Origin: Lasioglossum baleicum | Lineage: Eukaryota > Arthropoda > Insecta > Hymenoptera > Halictidae | Reading direction: 5' to 3' | Length of the DNA: 64,000 nt | Assembly: GCF_051020765.1 (NCBI RefSeq) | Contig: NC_134933.1 | Span: forward strand, 5,367,461 to 5,431,460 | Position numbers and translations under genes: made by a program | The notes under the pieces: generated by a model | Told to the model about the DNA's origin: nothing | Database searches by the model: none | The model's input: the letters and a program-made list of their open reading frames with translations, nothing else | Shown here: one piece after another, positions 1 to 14,287 of the stretch | How the letters are laid out: each line of letters starts with the position of its first letter | Position numbering within the stretch: the first letter of the stretch is position 1

Positions 1-3000
1 TCCGTCGATTATAATTTTATGGATTATCAGCAGAAAGATTTCGTTATTCGCAATTAAAACGCCTGATCTGGATGCAGAGCCGAACAGCGGGGAAATTAAT
101 ATTTATTCACGAAAAATATTAATCCGCCGTTTAATTCCGGCAACCACGCGGCCGCGCACGTTCCTACACCCCCTCTGTTTCCGCCTAATTTGTCAAATTT
201 CCCCCGAACCGATTCTAGATGGACGGGACGTGTAAATACCGGCGTTCGTTTCATGAAATTTTCCACTATAATTTCGCGTTTCGTCTCTCCCGGTGTGGCC
301 TCTTGTCTCCTTTTATTCCGCTTCTGCTTTGTATGCGATGCGTCCATGAAACCTACGCTGCCTCATTTAACGGGGATATCGATTTCATGCGTTTTTCTCG
401 CTCGTCAAACGCCGCTACGGTGACCCGCAACAGTCAAGGATCACAAAATTATAACCGAAAAATTGTCGATCTTTGAACTCCTGTCGCCTCGTGTAAAACT
501 CTCCACTTTCACGCTTCTGAATTGATTTTTAAAATTGAGTCTCTGCGAGGATTCGGGAACGTCGATCCTTCACCTTCGTATGTTAAATGTTAAGACTAAA
601 AAGAAAGAGAATAACCAATACAGATGAGAACTGTGAATGGGATGTAAAATGGCGACGTCATAACTGTTACAGTGTAACGCAAGTTTCACGAAATGCGGCG
701 TTCGTCATTCAAGTATTAAATTTATAGCCTTGACTTGTATCAGCAGACACGTATTCACGGTGGTGTCCTCCACAGATATATGTTGGACAACGGTTCTTGT
801 TGTCGAGTACAGAGCAGCAGCAACGAAAATATCTCGGGCATTGTCGACGACTCGGTCTGAGAAAAAAAAAGCGGGAGTAGTCTCCTCGCCAGGTCTCGCT
901 AACGAACTATTCGCGTCTGAGAAATTACCCGTTCATACCGTCCCGCTGTCAGTTCTGGGTCAGCACGGTGTATCAGAGTTTCCCGGGGCCGACATTAATA
1001 ACCCATAAATAGCGGTCCCCCGCGCAGGACCACCGTGCCAAGCTAACTTCGCCGACGCGGCGAGACGTTATGCACATGCACGTTTGTGCACGTGTTACAC
1101 CGAAGAATTCATTTCACCGGCTTGCTACGGGATAAGGAATGGGGTCCCGACCTGCCCGACCGTTTCACGCCTAACACGGCGCGAGCCAGCCACAGCGTTG
1201 TAATAATAAACATCGCAATTGCCATGCATTGCTTTCGCGGTAGTCACGAGACCACTCCCAAAGTCGTTTGTCGGTATCGGCTTGTTGCTATTCCGGTGCC
1301 TTCCGACACCGCTTCCGAGGGAAACTGGTCTATTCACCATGAAATTAGGCTACTGGCACACTGGGAATCGGCCTACTTATCACCCCTTGATCGTTACGAA
1401 ATAGTAACCCCTAACAAGACTACTCTTCTCTAGAAATATCAAGAAAGAAATCTTTCAAACGCAGGGACGGTTCTCGTGTAACAGCTGTAAAAGTGAATGA
1501 CTTTTATAGACACACTCTTAAATTACAAGAACATGTTTTTTTTTGTTGCATTTGTTCATTTATTTATTGGACAGCGTGCAATCATGCTAATCTGATCGGC
1601 AGTAAGCCCGTGTTTGCGTGACGTGCAGCGCCTGTCGTAGTCATGTAAATGTAAAAATGAATAATTTTCCCAAAGTGAGATAGTTCACGTTGGGATTAAA
1701 ATAACTCTCGAAAAATAACACGAAAAGTTGAACGAGTTATAACGTTCGGTAGAAAAATGACCTTTTCGTATTTAAAAAATAGACTATACGTTCTAGAAAA
1801 ATTTTGTGCATACAAAATAAACATGCTGATGGTGAAGTACGCAGCAGACTTATAACGTTACCATTCGTATAAGGGGAAAGGAAGGAATCGATTATTGGCT
1901 CCTGTTTCATGCAAATCATTCAGACTAGACTTTTATTTTGCATCTTTAATCAAATCTGGCTCTTTTAAATGTAATTCTTGTGTAATTTTTATAAACCCAC
2001 TCTGATGCATGCGATTAAACAAATAACTAAAAGCTTCCAATCTTGTTTTCCAACCTTGCTCTTATTCTAACGCTAGACAGCCACCTTAGAATCATGAATT
2101 ATGATTAGCACCATTCCCGGTCCGTCATTAACCGCGTGTTTCGCATATTTCACTCTGCTTCGAATAATTATATAAAAATCGAAGGTATCGGAGGCGGGTT
2201 CCAAGCCGCGGCCGGAAATGAAATTTTAAGTTAGCTATCGGGTTAACGGGGACGCTCGAGAAATTCCGGTCGACATAATTTACGGTGAGCATTCACGTGC
2301 GCAAAACGTCGAGGCTCGGGGTAATAATATGAAATTCAGTTCTAATTTCCTCGGTCCCTGATTCTTATTCGTTTCCAAAGTGTTTAGTGGCCGCGGCGAG
2401 GGTGTGCATTACTCAGATAAGCGGCTCGGCCCTTTGCAGATCGCGTGCGTTTTGTAACTGAAACGGTCACGAGGATAATAACAACGAACCACTGTAAATT
2501 TTATCGTTCTGCTGATAGCGAAGCTGTCTGTCTTTGCTCCCGTTCACGTTCTCGATGCCGTAGATATGCGAGTACATTCGCCTTTATTGCTAAAGCTTAT
2601 CGGGACTAAAAAATATTAACAATCGGCGAAAAAACGCGGTTGAAAACGCTGCCTGAATCAGGACTGCGCAGCATTCGCATCAACACACTGGCGAATTGGA
2701 AACGAGGCCAGCAGGGTTCGTTAGTAGCCGCAGTGATATCTGCCGACATTAATCAGACGCGTGATCTTCGCCATGCTCGGAACTGTGCTTCCCTTAAATT
2801 GTTTTAATTTGTTTAATACTTCAAATTGCACTGACTCATCTTTGTCATAAGTGCATAAAATTCGCAGTCTTAATTATGTGTAAATTATATGCACATCTCT
2901 CAGTACCCTTTGGACACGAACAGGCTATAAACGCGTAAAGACCGGTCGGCAATCAAGTTGAGTGATTGCTCGCAATAAAAATAAATCGAATACATCGAAG

Positions 3001-4470
3001 AGAATAATATACAAGTGTTTACTCTACGTCTGTTTTTCGTGAAGTCACGTCTCATTGGCTAAGAAACGCTTTCACCGTTGCGGATCGCTATCAGCCCGAT
3101 ACGACGATAATCTATCCGTCCGTCGATCTAGCATTCTGCGCGTGTAGGATATATCGTTAAGCTTAAGACTGGTACGGTATAATAGCCAGCCGCGAAACGG
3201 GTTAATGATTTCTAAATAGAGAACGATGTCACGAGCGCTCAAATGAACGCGATGGGCTCCGCCGATACCGCGATACGCTCGCGATTTCACTTGCGGATCA
3301 CGGTTCTGCCAGCACCGTTCTGACTATACCGTGTACGTGTGCGTGGGTGTGTGTGTGTGGCGTGTTGTACGCGTTTCTACGTATGCATTCGAGCCGGTGA
3401 AGTTTAAATAGATTTTTATCACAACCCCGTCGTCAGGGGCCCGATTAGACGTCGATGGAATTCGTGTGAGTCAAACCCGGACGACTATGGCAGCAGAGGA
3501 AGTTTTATTACGGGGAGCAACCATGCGTGCGGCGCTACGACGCAAACGTGCTCGATTGGAACCAGTTAAATATTAAAGCGACGCTCGTAGCTACGTTCGG
3601 GAAATTGCTCGTCCTGAAAAATAGGATTTCCAGCGAAATTTTACTTTTGTTACCGGAGGCGGCAAATATTTGCTCGGATACCACCACTTTGAAAATATAT
3701 TAATTTCTCCATCCTCGTATATTTGCATTTCTTTGTCCACTTGGTGCACAGTGGAACCCTGACCGAACCCTTTCTTTGAGCAGTCTGTGTACGTTCCAAC
3801 TCGGAAGTACCGAACACGAAAGGCTTTCAGCTTTTCGAGAATTAAGGGTAGCTAATAAGTATTGCTTTATGGAAGTAACAAATCATTGTTATATGATAAC
3901 CTACATTGTTTGTAGGATATCTCAATAACTGTTCATTTTTCTTACCGCTGAGCCCCAATCCTTTTGCACGTAGACTGATGAGAGGTAACTAACTATGTAG
4001 AAGAAAGAGTGCACTTCCGAAGAAAAACCATCATCTTGCGGAAGTAGCACGTTCCGTGCCATTTGTCTTTCTCTTTTGACACCTCCCTGTAATTGCACTG
4101 GTAACGTAGTTGTAATCCGTAGAAATTGCACGAGCCACCCTATACACACCTCTGTTCAAACAAAAGCTAGAGGGTGCAGGTGTAATTCACCTAACGAGTG
4201 ATCCTTGTAGATTCTGGTTAATCGCGCAGGCGAACGTGAAGGATCTCGTATTGAAGAACGAGTGCGCGAGGAGACACGTGTCAAACGTCGGCAATTAACG
4301 CCGGCCAATGGGATCGAAGCGTGTTAAGCGACAGGTCGTGATAGCTCTGGAACGGCAAACACCTTGAGTGTACACAGCACACGGGGCCGGGAGAATTATT
4401 GCGTCTGTGATAAACGGCTCGGCAGATTACGCGATTATGGAAGTAGGTCTGTGGCCAGGAGGCTCGAGCC
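1..4470. other. Gene-free stretch, no supported gene
   Basis: I read both strands and see only short frames without recognisable domains. Composition alternates between CpG-rich and AT-rich blocks, as is common in insect intergenic or intronic DNA. The only nameable content is a T-run near 1537-1545 and a GT-rich simple repeat near 3331-3359. Confidence 0.6.
3331..3359. repeat. GT-rich microsatellite
   Basis: An imperfect GT dinucleotide tract that ends in a pure (GT)n run followed by GG. It is a simple repeat with no coding potential. Confidence 0.7.
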
Positions 4471-4518
4471 GAGAGAGAGTGAGAGAGAGGGATAGAGAGA
4501 GAGAGAGAGAGAGAGAGC
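4471..4518. repeat. (GA)n microsatellite
   Basis: About 48 bases of GA repeats, with a GTGAG and a GGGATAG interruption in the first half and a pure GA run in the second half. The ORF that crosses it only encodes alternating Arg-Glu, an artefact of the repeat. Confidence 0.9.
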
Positions 4519-7500
4519 GGGTTGCAATCTCGGAGAAGCGGTTTTGCACGGACATCGAAACGCGCCGCCTATCCTAGGCGAGCACTCGTTAAAAAGGAAC
4601 CTTAAGGTCTAAGGGCATTGCCAGGCTGCCTCGAGTGCCGAGTGATTTACGATCGAGCTTCCCGGGGGCAGGAAATTCGTTAGGGGAATCTCTTGGATTC
4701 GAGATGGGCTCCCGCACGCACCGCGCGCGCACCGACGCTCGAGATAATGTTAACGAGTCCGTTGGATAAACTGCGCGCCCTGCTCTATGGTTCCTCCTTA
4801 ATAACCCCATGTCGTGACTTCCTCGTTCGAGTGGCGGAATCCACGGTGCTCGACTCCGAGGAGGAGAAGCGGAACGCTCGTCGATAAAGCGCTACGAATT
4901 CATCAGGGCCGGGGCTCCCGCAAAAACGCCGGTAATTCGCCGAGGATGAACGATGATAAGCCTTCTTTCGCCGCCTTCGGCTACAACCGATGGGATTACG
5001 TAACGAGCGCTTTCATTGTTCCGTTTGTACCCGCTGCTTCTGAATTCGCGGGCACCGTCGTCGTTAAGGACCGCATTTGCTGGATGATGATCGAATATGG
5101 TGGACCGAGGCGAATCGGATCGAAATAACCAGTCCGCCCATACTTCTTCCATCGCCACGGAACATTTTAATCATTCGCATTGCTCATCCTTCTCTCCCAC
5201 GTCTACTTCATCTGTTTCAGCCCGTTACTTAGCACCTGAGCTTATTACTCAGACGAACTATGTCTCGTCCAAATAAGCGATGACCGAATTGTTGGACCTC
5301 GGATATGTACAGTATCCCATTTGAAAGCAAGTACTTGTTAAGATGTTTCAGTAAAAATTTCGGTGTCGACATCCCTTCTATTTCGGAAGTTCTAGCAATG
5401 TGTGTCTGAACTGTTGGATCCAGGCAACGGTGGGGCGCAAAGAAATTCGAAACACAGGCGAGAACACCCCGCGGACAGATGGAGGACTCGTAGGGGAGGA
5501 AACGTTTTATTCGAGACCGTGGAGAAGTGTAGTTCCACGGGCAAAAACGTGGAGCCAGACACAAATTAAACGGCTGTTAAGGTTCGAGGTTATCCATCGT
5601 CGTGGCAGTGAATCCAAGGGAGGTCGTGGCCGTTGAATGAAAAAAGACAGAAGAAGGGAGTCGAGAGGAGGAGGCGACGATGGTGGTGCTGCTGGAAGAA
5701 GAAGACGGTGGAAAAAGGCTTGACGCGCAGTCTATTAGTGGACAGGGGCATGTGGCAAGATTGTCTTGGCCGGGTCGGTATCGTTTAGAACGCGCCCACT
5801 CTTCGGCTTTCCCCATTTCTCTTTTCTCCGGGACGTTTTCCACCCGAACGTTTCACTTCGTAGCCAGGGATAATTTTCTTTCTTGCCTCGCGCTCTGCAA
5901 CTCCGGACGAAGATAAAGAAACACTTACTTGGACGGCCGTTGATTTATCATTCCGCGGGGTCTGTCACGGGAAACATTGCACGATAAAAGAGAAGTTCTC
6001 AACTTTGCTTGCCTACCGGTGGAACGTCGGACAATAAACGCGTTCGGCAGAAATACCACTCAGCAACCCGGAAATTAAAGCAACTCGACGATACTTTGGA
6101 ACACGATCACGCGGAATCGTTACTGATGTATTCAACAATTTCGTTTTGCATCTACGAAGATGAGGTTCTGCACAGGGTGTCCCAAAAACGGTGTACTTCC
6201 TTGAATAAAACTTCCCGAACACGGAAATTTATTTTCTCCTAGAAAATAAGACAATTTCTTCCATCCTTTCAGGGAACAAGTGAAATCTGAGTACTGTTTC
6301 ACGTGTCAAAAATCTTCCCGAGTGAACGTTTACTGGAACAGACAACAGAATCGTAGAAAATGTTCGAACTGCGTTTCCTTAATTTCCATGCATCAGGTCA
6401 GCGATATCTCGATGTAACGAGCAGTTCACAAGCCCGCGAATAATGACGTTTCGTCCGTCATCCGCGGAGCATTTGCATAAACGTCTCCGTCGGGGGTGAA
6501 AAGTCGAATAATTCATTCCGTGGAACGTCGGCAGTCGGATCAGACGGTCTTCCGTGGCGCCCCGTGTCTCGCGCGACATTTCGTAATTTCTAGACAGCGG
6601 TTGGAAGATCTAATTTCCTAGTCTGCCATTCACGGCGAGGAACACCGGCTCCGTCGGTGGCGTGGACACGTACGGCTACGGATAGTTTCGAGGATCCATT
6701 TAAATCGTGGGACGTGTTGCTGATACCTCCCCGAGATGTCATTCATCAGCTGCGTCCCCTCCGAACAGACAGCCGAGCGTCTTTCGCTTAAATCATTTTC
6801 TACTTTCGATTCGCTCCAACAATTGCCTTTTAACCATCCCGGGGCTAAACAAAAGAATTTTTGTTTCCAGTTCCAGGACAGAGCGAATCAGGCGTAGGCA
6901 TTTCTAAGACGCAAAAATTTCCAACGCAAATTATAAATTTAATTCGCCGCGCGCCGCGCCGGTAGATAGAGACGCAAATTAAATAACAGAGAAGGCACGG
7001 CAAACAAGAAGCCAGCAACGGGCTGACTAAATTCCGCGCGAACTGTAGTTTGCAGCAACAGCTGCGACGTGTTTACAAGCTTTAAATTTATTTTTCGTCC
7101 ATACCAGAACGCGTCTCCCTGCCCTGCCAGTTTTCGTTCCTCCAGCTTTCGCCCCCGCGCGTTTCCGCGCTTTCCATCGCCGGATTCGTACACAATGTTG
7201 CGTCGTAAGCTCATAATACCGCTTTACAAATTTGCATAAGACTTTTTCACGTGCTCGTCTTGCTTACATTTCCTGCCCGGGAATCGCTGAATCACGAAAG
7301 AATTGGAAGCACGCGTCAACACGCGCGAACTGCTTTTTTCGCGCGAGAGAGCAACCAAAATATCAGATTCCAAGGTTGCATGGACATCAACAAGTTAAAA
7401 GAACTCTTCGATGTCCAGCAAACATTTTTCAAAACGAAAGTCCGGCTCTTGATAAAAAATATTGTATCAAAATCGTGAATATGGCTGTTGAAAGAATTCA

Positions 7501-10500
7501 TTTTACTCCACTCCTGTTTACTCCTCGCGGGCAGTGCTCCACAGCGGAAGGGACACTCGTTTTTCTTAGATCGTGCAGTTCCAGTTTTCTTACTTAGATC
7601 AAGACTTTGCTGTAGTTCTAATCCTAGAGGCTTGATTGATTGGATCTTATACTTTTCACGAAGATGTAATTGCCGAGGATTATAAGGGTGCAGCGGCCTC
7701 GAATCGGTTCGGTATCGTTTCGGATAAACGCGAGGAGAAATGGCCCGCGATTTGTTGGATCGCGTTCAGATCGAACTCGAGCAGCCTCACGGCTCACGGA
7801 ATTACCGGTTGAGAAGTTTTCGCGTTAAGAGGGATGGACGAAGGAGCGGACAAGAGCCAATCGGTGAAACGAATGGTCTAATTTAATCTTGACTAAGCTC
7901 GCGGGGAAAATTGGTCCACGGTTCGAAATGGCTGTCCTTGGGTTCCCCGGCCGCTCCTTCCCGATACTCGATATTAAGAGGTCCGGACCGGCTCAAGTTT
8001 CCACATAAATCCCGTGACGAACTGTTTAAAACACGAGCTTCCCGGGGTCGCGCTGTAAATTCTAATTAAGCGCAGCGGAAGATTAATTGCGCGGAAAATG
8101 CGCGAAACTTCGCGAATAAGTAATCGGCACGTTCAATGAACTCGAAGACGATTTATCCTTACAGGAGTGACGTCGGATGACTCGCGGAGTTAATGAAATT
8201 CGAGTGGCCTTCGAGCCTCCCTATTCTAATCTAGCCGTTGTCAATTTACGCGTTTCGATCACGATTCGGTTTGAACGTTCAACGAGTTTCAATCGTTCCA
8301 TTTTAATCGGAAAATTTCGTTCTGCTATGAGCACATTGTGTCGTGAATAAACCAGTTTTACATCAGAAATTTTTAGAATTTTCGCTGGTGTTCGTTCCGG
8401 ACACGAATCCATCAAACAAGGATCAGCGGAAAAGAAAGCGAGAATCTGGAGGAAGAAAGACGAGAACGTTGTGAACAGAGAAGGAAGCTCACCACACACG
8501 TTTTCGTTCCTAATGCGGCCGAAATTAAAGCCGTAATACGGAAAGATACAAGTTGTAGATCCGGTAGAAATTGCTGTGTATCTTGCAGCGTCCCGCGAGA
8601 CAAGTCTGAGGAAGGAACGCGCATGCATATAAAGTGGGGCGAGGATACGCGGCTGGGGATGGTAAGCCTTACCTCGGCAGAAATTGTGTTTATACCGACG
8701 CGTAAAGAACGTTACGAAACGCGGTTCACGAAAACAGGAAACGTCTCGAGGAAATTTAAGGAACTACCTGTCGGCCGGTAAATAAAACCGACGCTGGCGC
8801 GCCAGCGTGCGAAAATGTTAACGCGAATCGATCGCCGTGAATTAATTCATAAACGATCATATTTTGTACACATTATTGCCGCGTCGGCACCGATTATGGT
8901 TTCGCACGCGTGCAAATGTAAAACGTGATGAAATCGTTACTTATTTGAGTTCATTAAATTTTTCAGGGATTAGTCCTGGAACGGCTGCATGAATCATTAA
9001 AGATCTCTTTGCAAATCTACATTCCTGATAGTAAGTATTCGATCAAACAAATCCTACTCCTCTCCCACTGTAATTATAATTATTCATATATTTGACACGG
9101 AACAGATGCGTAGTTTAATTAACTCCGAGCACTGGGGCAATTTTTTTATAGCTTTCACAGAACGGTAGACAGTGTAGTATTTTATATTTGATAAAAATAC
9201 ACGAACATTTACCTAACCATTTTATACGAGCACTTTTTTCCATCATATTTGACTAGTGCATATGGAATATTGTTTTTCTTTTTTAATATAAGCTCAAACA
9301 ATTCTTTCAATGAATACTATCTTTCAGGGCGACGTTTGATTATCATTTTAGGCTCAGATTAAAAGTGTTGATTTTGCTAGAAATTATTGAGACGGTAATT
9401 TTAGTTGTTCAAGATTGCCACTTGTTTATTCCATCCATGGTTAACACTGCCACAATGTGTACATATATATTCGTTTACGCACGCAGGGCGCGCAGTGTAA
9501 TATTTTGATGCGGTCCACGTTCCACGGCAGAATATAAGGAATATTGCTTTTTTCATTCGACTGATTTCGTTCACGCTTGATTGTTTACAAAACTGCGTGT
9601 CCCTCCCCGAGGAGAGAGCCGTGCTCGCTGATTCGACCGATATTTATGAGACGTCCTGTACAAACAGACAGCCATGATCAGGCCGGGGACGTCTTTTAGA
9701 AGAAAATCCTCGCGGAGAGAGTGGATACGTTCATTGTGCCGCGTTGTGTGTCATCGTGAAGCAAGCAAGACGTTCCCTTGCCAATTTATCCCAACGATAG
9801 TGGCTGTCATTCCTCGTTTCAAAGAATATTCCGATGGGGATACGAATGAATGGACCGCCCTCCGTTCCTTTCCTCGGATGCTCTTGATTATTGCCGAGAA
9901 ACAATGACTCGCGAACTAAAAATCGCTCGTCACAGAAATGGCTGTGTGGCGAGGGGTATCGATCGTGCAACGATTGCGGTTCCTTTGCCGCGTACTATAA
10001 ATCGGGAAACATAATCAAGACTTAATCCTAAATAGCCGCTCGAGCAAACATTTTTTTAATATTTCCACTAATTCCGCAAAGGCATTTGCGTTTTAATGAT
10101 TCTCTGTCATCGAGTAGCACTATGTTGTGCGCATAATATTCATTCATCGTGCATACGATAAAGGGAATATTTATTTCAATATCAATTCATGTTAAAAAAC
10201 ATGTATACGACTGAAATACGCATTGCTCGTTTATCTACGAAATAAACATTTGAAATGGCACTTCGGTAGTTGTATAAGTCAATTACTATATTATTCCACA
10301 TTCGTAAGTGAATTGAAAGAAGCAGAAATTTGATTTTTCTCTTCTCCCATTCGACCCATAAATCTTCGCTTAAAGTGGTAGTAGCCAACACTTTTAACGC
10401 AAGTTTCAGCCGTGGATAGGGGAAGTTCGGCTCGCAAGAATGTAGATTAGTTTCCGCCATAAAGAAAATATGTACTCTTCGGCGGTCGGAGGAGTTAGCT

Positions 10501-13218
10501 CGCCGGTGCTCGAAAGTATGAAGTACCCTTCGTTCATTAGACCAACTTTTTCGACGTGGACAAGTTTATTTTATTCGAAGTATAACACGCTGCGGTAGGA
10601 ATTAGTTGGCGGAAACTTGTAATTGCATCGTGAATATATTTCGCCAAGTTTCCCCGATACCGGGGGGAATAGTTCTTCCTCCGCGATGTCGGTCAAACGA
10701 AGTATCCCAAAATTGTGGGACGCGCTGTGCTGCTCGGGTCTCTTCGCGAAAACGGCCGCGTCAGACACTCGTATCCAGACAATTTCGACTTTACGCGGGT
10801 GCGTAGACGGTCCCGACGATTCCATGGGGAGGTTCCGCGAGCTCCGAGCTCGTTCATAAATTGTAATACTCACTTTTGGATTGCTTCCAGACGGCGCGAT
10901 GTAACCGGGAGCCGGGCGCAGGCGGATGAGCGAGCGCGAGAACGATCCCCGGTGCAAGAATGCCCCTCGTACACTCCATTTCGATGTCACAGCTTGCGTT
11001 TATAAGCGCGAGACCGTATTATAGTAACTGACTGCGCCGGTAATGACCGAAACATTCGCGCGCTCATGCCGCCGCGCCGTCGCACATTTCCCCGTTCTTT
11101 CGGCCGGGAGTGCATCGAAGGCGGAGGTGCTTAAATCGTTGAAACGAGATCGGCCTGTCGATTTTTTATCGCGTCGGGGATTTATCTTGTCGCCTACGAT
11201 CTGTATAATATCACACTCAACGGTGTCGAGTGTGTTTCCGTGCTTGGGACGATTGATACTCGGTGTCGAGATCCATTCGGCACGCTTCTCGAAGAAAAAT
11301 TCTACTTCTTTTCACGTCGACGATTTGCTGCTATATTTTTCATGTTTTCAAAGCTCTACTGAAATTAACCAATTATCTTTACAGTTTACAGAAACGTGGA
11401 ATGTTTAATTGGAACGCGTTGAGCGTTGCGCAAATTTTAATAACAAATAAAATATGGAACTTATTTAAACATGATTGAAGAAACACCTTCAACGTGTAAT
11501 TATTGTACTGAAGACCACCATTTTGTATAAACATCAGAAATGCAAATAGTAAAATGAAAGGATCAAAAAGCATAGTGTGTATTACATCAAGTTTCGTTTA
11601 TACGCCTCTGAAAGTCAGCATTGCCTCGTCGTGTTTCTCGTGAGACGCACAACTGAATCACCACAATGCACATAATGCTCGACGCTCCTCGCGAGGAAGT
11701 AGATACCGCTGTTGCATCACGATGCAACGATTCTCGGGTTATTGTAGGCAATTGGAATGGTGTATATTGGACGGCAAATAGCAATATCACCGGAATAAAT
11801 AAATGTTTGTCGAATTCACGCCGTGATACTCGTTACGCGATTACACCACGCTCAACGTGTTAAATACACAACGACCTTTGGTAATTTATTTCTATCTCTA
11901 GAAGAATGAAATTCAAGAGAAATATGAGACCATTGAAATTCTTACTGTATTCAGAAAAATCCAGTCTAGCCATTTCCTAAAACAGGAAGAAAAAATACAC
12001 AAATATTCTTGAAAACTATAAACTTCGCTCTCTAATAATTAAAAATTCTTTTATATTGCTCTCTGCCGAGGAGCAGCATCGCTTCCAAAATGTTTACGCC
12101 TTCGGCGGACTTAATGACTCGTCCCACAAAGTAATTTCGATGCAGCGCGCATTAACATCGCGGGTGAGGTAATAATTAATCACGCAATTCGATTTCTGCC
12201 GCGCGCGCGCTAAGCATTTCCGCGTTTGATAATGACGTTAAAATCATCCGATGCGTGCCGACGATTTACGCAATTCGGGCGAAACTGCTGATAACCAGGC
12301 CGAAGTAATGATTTTCATTTTGAACACGGTATTGTTGTACGGTTCGTATGAATTCGCGAGACCTCCCCTCCCGCTCGTGGCATGTATCGGGGATGCGCGC
12401 ACACACACAACCGCTCGAACTTCGATATTATTAGCAAATAATTATATACCGAATCCGATCTGCAGAGTTTACACATTTCATTGAGCAAAACTCCGGAGTT
12501 TGCCCGTGGGGTGTTTCACCGTGCGAATTCCCCGAATTTTGTTCCGCTTTGAGACGCATAACGCGAGCTATAAAAAGCTGAAAATAACTCAGCGACGATT
12601 TATTCCGAGCGAAAGTATGTTTATTACTAATTGGAATAGCGTGCCCCTATTCAGTGCATTCTTTTCTGTGCATAAACGAGATTGGCCATTCTCCCAAGCC
12701 AATTAATAATTTTTACAAATGCCGATATAATTTGCGTATCAATTCTTTCGAATCGCGAACGTGGAATCTAAAACTAAAAATTTCGTCGAGTGTCTCCCGG
12801 ATACAATGCACGGGGGCTGCATTTTATTGGGTGCGAAATAAGATGGCAGACGGACATCGTTGATCCAATGGCGGAAAAGGAGCGAGAGTTAAACGGCGAT
12901 AATCCTCGATCGCCGCGTTTCCTCATTACAAGATCGGCCGCTTTCATTCGCGCGCGACCAGTCCGTCGCCCTTTTCTCGGTACACGACGTCCCTCAAAGG
13001 GACACGTACCAGGGGTCCCATGGAAATAATTTTTTGCGGGGTCCGTCCGGCGAGCCCGGTCATTTAAGTCCCGGATTTTCTTGAGGACGTCACGCGAACA
13101 TAGCAAAAAATAATATTTACGGGCGCGTACAATATGTTCAAGCCACGGCCCCCGGCTCGTTCTTGTTCCTTTATTTGCCATAACTCAGGTCATGCGGGAA
13201 AAAAGACAGCCGCGAGAC
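4519..13218. other. Gene-free stretch, no supported gene
   Basis: No open frame here shows a recognisable domain or signature. A purine-rich patch lies at about 5635-5716. A short motif at 6173-6186 reads CAGGGTGTCCCAAA, like the end of many mariner-type elements, but I see no opposite end. A CG dinucleotide run occurs near 12,202-12,210. Confidence 0.55.
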
Positions 13219-13320
13219 GATGGACCAGAAGAAGGAGAAGAAGAAGGCGAGAAAGAGGAGGCAGACGAGGCAACAGAAGAGGAAGGATAAGAAGAAGAGG
13301 AGGAAGCAGGGAAAGAGGTG
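13219..13320. repeat. Purine-rich low-complexity tract
   Basis: About 100 bases made almost entirely of A and G on the plus strand, built from irregular GAA, GAG and GGA triplets. The plus frame reads as Lys/Arg/Glu-rich and the minus frames as Phe/Leu/Ser-rich. Both are composition artefacts, so the long open frames crossing here are not treated as genes. Such tracts can adopt triplex structure, but nothing here shows that they do. Confidence 0.8.
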
Positions 13321-14268
13321 CCCTCGCGCAGGAACGCACCGGGGCCTTTCCCAAAGTGATTTATTTCGTTTGGTGGCCGCGAGCATGCGCGAGCATTCGA
13401 ACTTGGCAATTTTTGCCCGGGCTAATCTGAAGAAGCATGAGCGTTTAACGCGCGCTAAGATGTTATTAATCATTCGCGGCCGTATAACGTGTAGGAAGAC
13501 GAAAACCGTGCTGCCAGAACGGGGCAGTGAGAAGAAACCGGGAGGGAGGGGGCACGGGGCGTAAAGGGGCTGTTTAACGTCGACTTTTACACGCCGGTAC
13601 CCCGGGGCGACCGGCAACCGACCGCCTTGTATTCCATCGGGCCCGTTCAAACCCCGATTCCCCTAGAATTGAAATAATTCAAGTCCTCTGGGGGACGGTT
13701 CCCCGGTTTCTGCTCGCTCGCTTGCTCGCGGAAAAAGATCCTCCGCGTTCCGGGAGCGAGCGGCCAGATTCCGTTGCTCCGAGGAAACTAATGGGGGGAC
13801 GAAGCAATGCGCCGCGAAGATTAACGATCCAACCGTGAATGCTCGATCTGTCGTTCGTTGGCCGGCAAGGAAACGCGCGGAAATCAAAGGCCGAACAACG
13901 TGGAAGCTGGAAATAACCGGGGGCCCCGCGGATTTATTCAATCCTGGCGCCTGAGTGGCCATTCAAGCTTCGAGGAACACACCTAACTCAGACCGTGCGA
14001 TGTTTCTTTTTAGCAATCTAACTAAGTGGTCCTAATAGAATTTCCATAATGATCCAGGTAGATGTATACTCATTCCAGAAAAGATTGCAGAGATGTCTCG
14101 GTCTCGTACACTACGTTATAAACGAAATCCAATGTTTTTCCTTTCAGTGCAGATCAATTATTTCAATGATTATGCACGTAAATGATTCGGCACATAAAAT
14201 CATTAGCCAATTACTTGTACTATGTTTTCAGAAACTACTGCAGACTATAGGGTTACAATAAATATAAA

Positions 14269-14287
14269 CTCTCTTCTTCTTCTTCTG
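14269..14287. repeat. (TTC)n microsatellite
   Basis: A short run of CTC followed by several TTC triplets. Confidence 0.6.

Noticed and set aside
13171..13650. 159-codon minus frame and the Lys/Arg-rich plus frame at 13,220-13,564
   Set aside because: Both are translations of the purine-rich tract and its complement.
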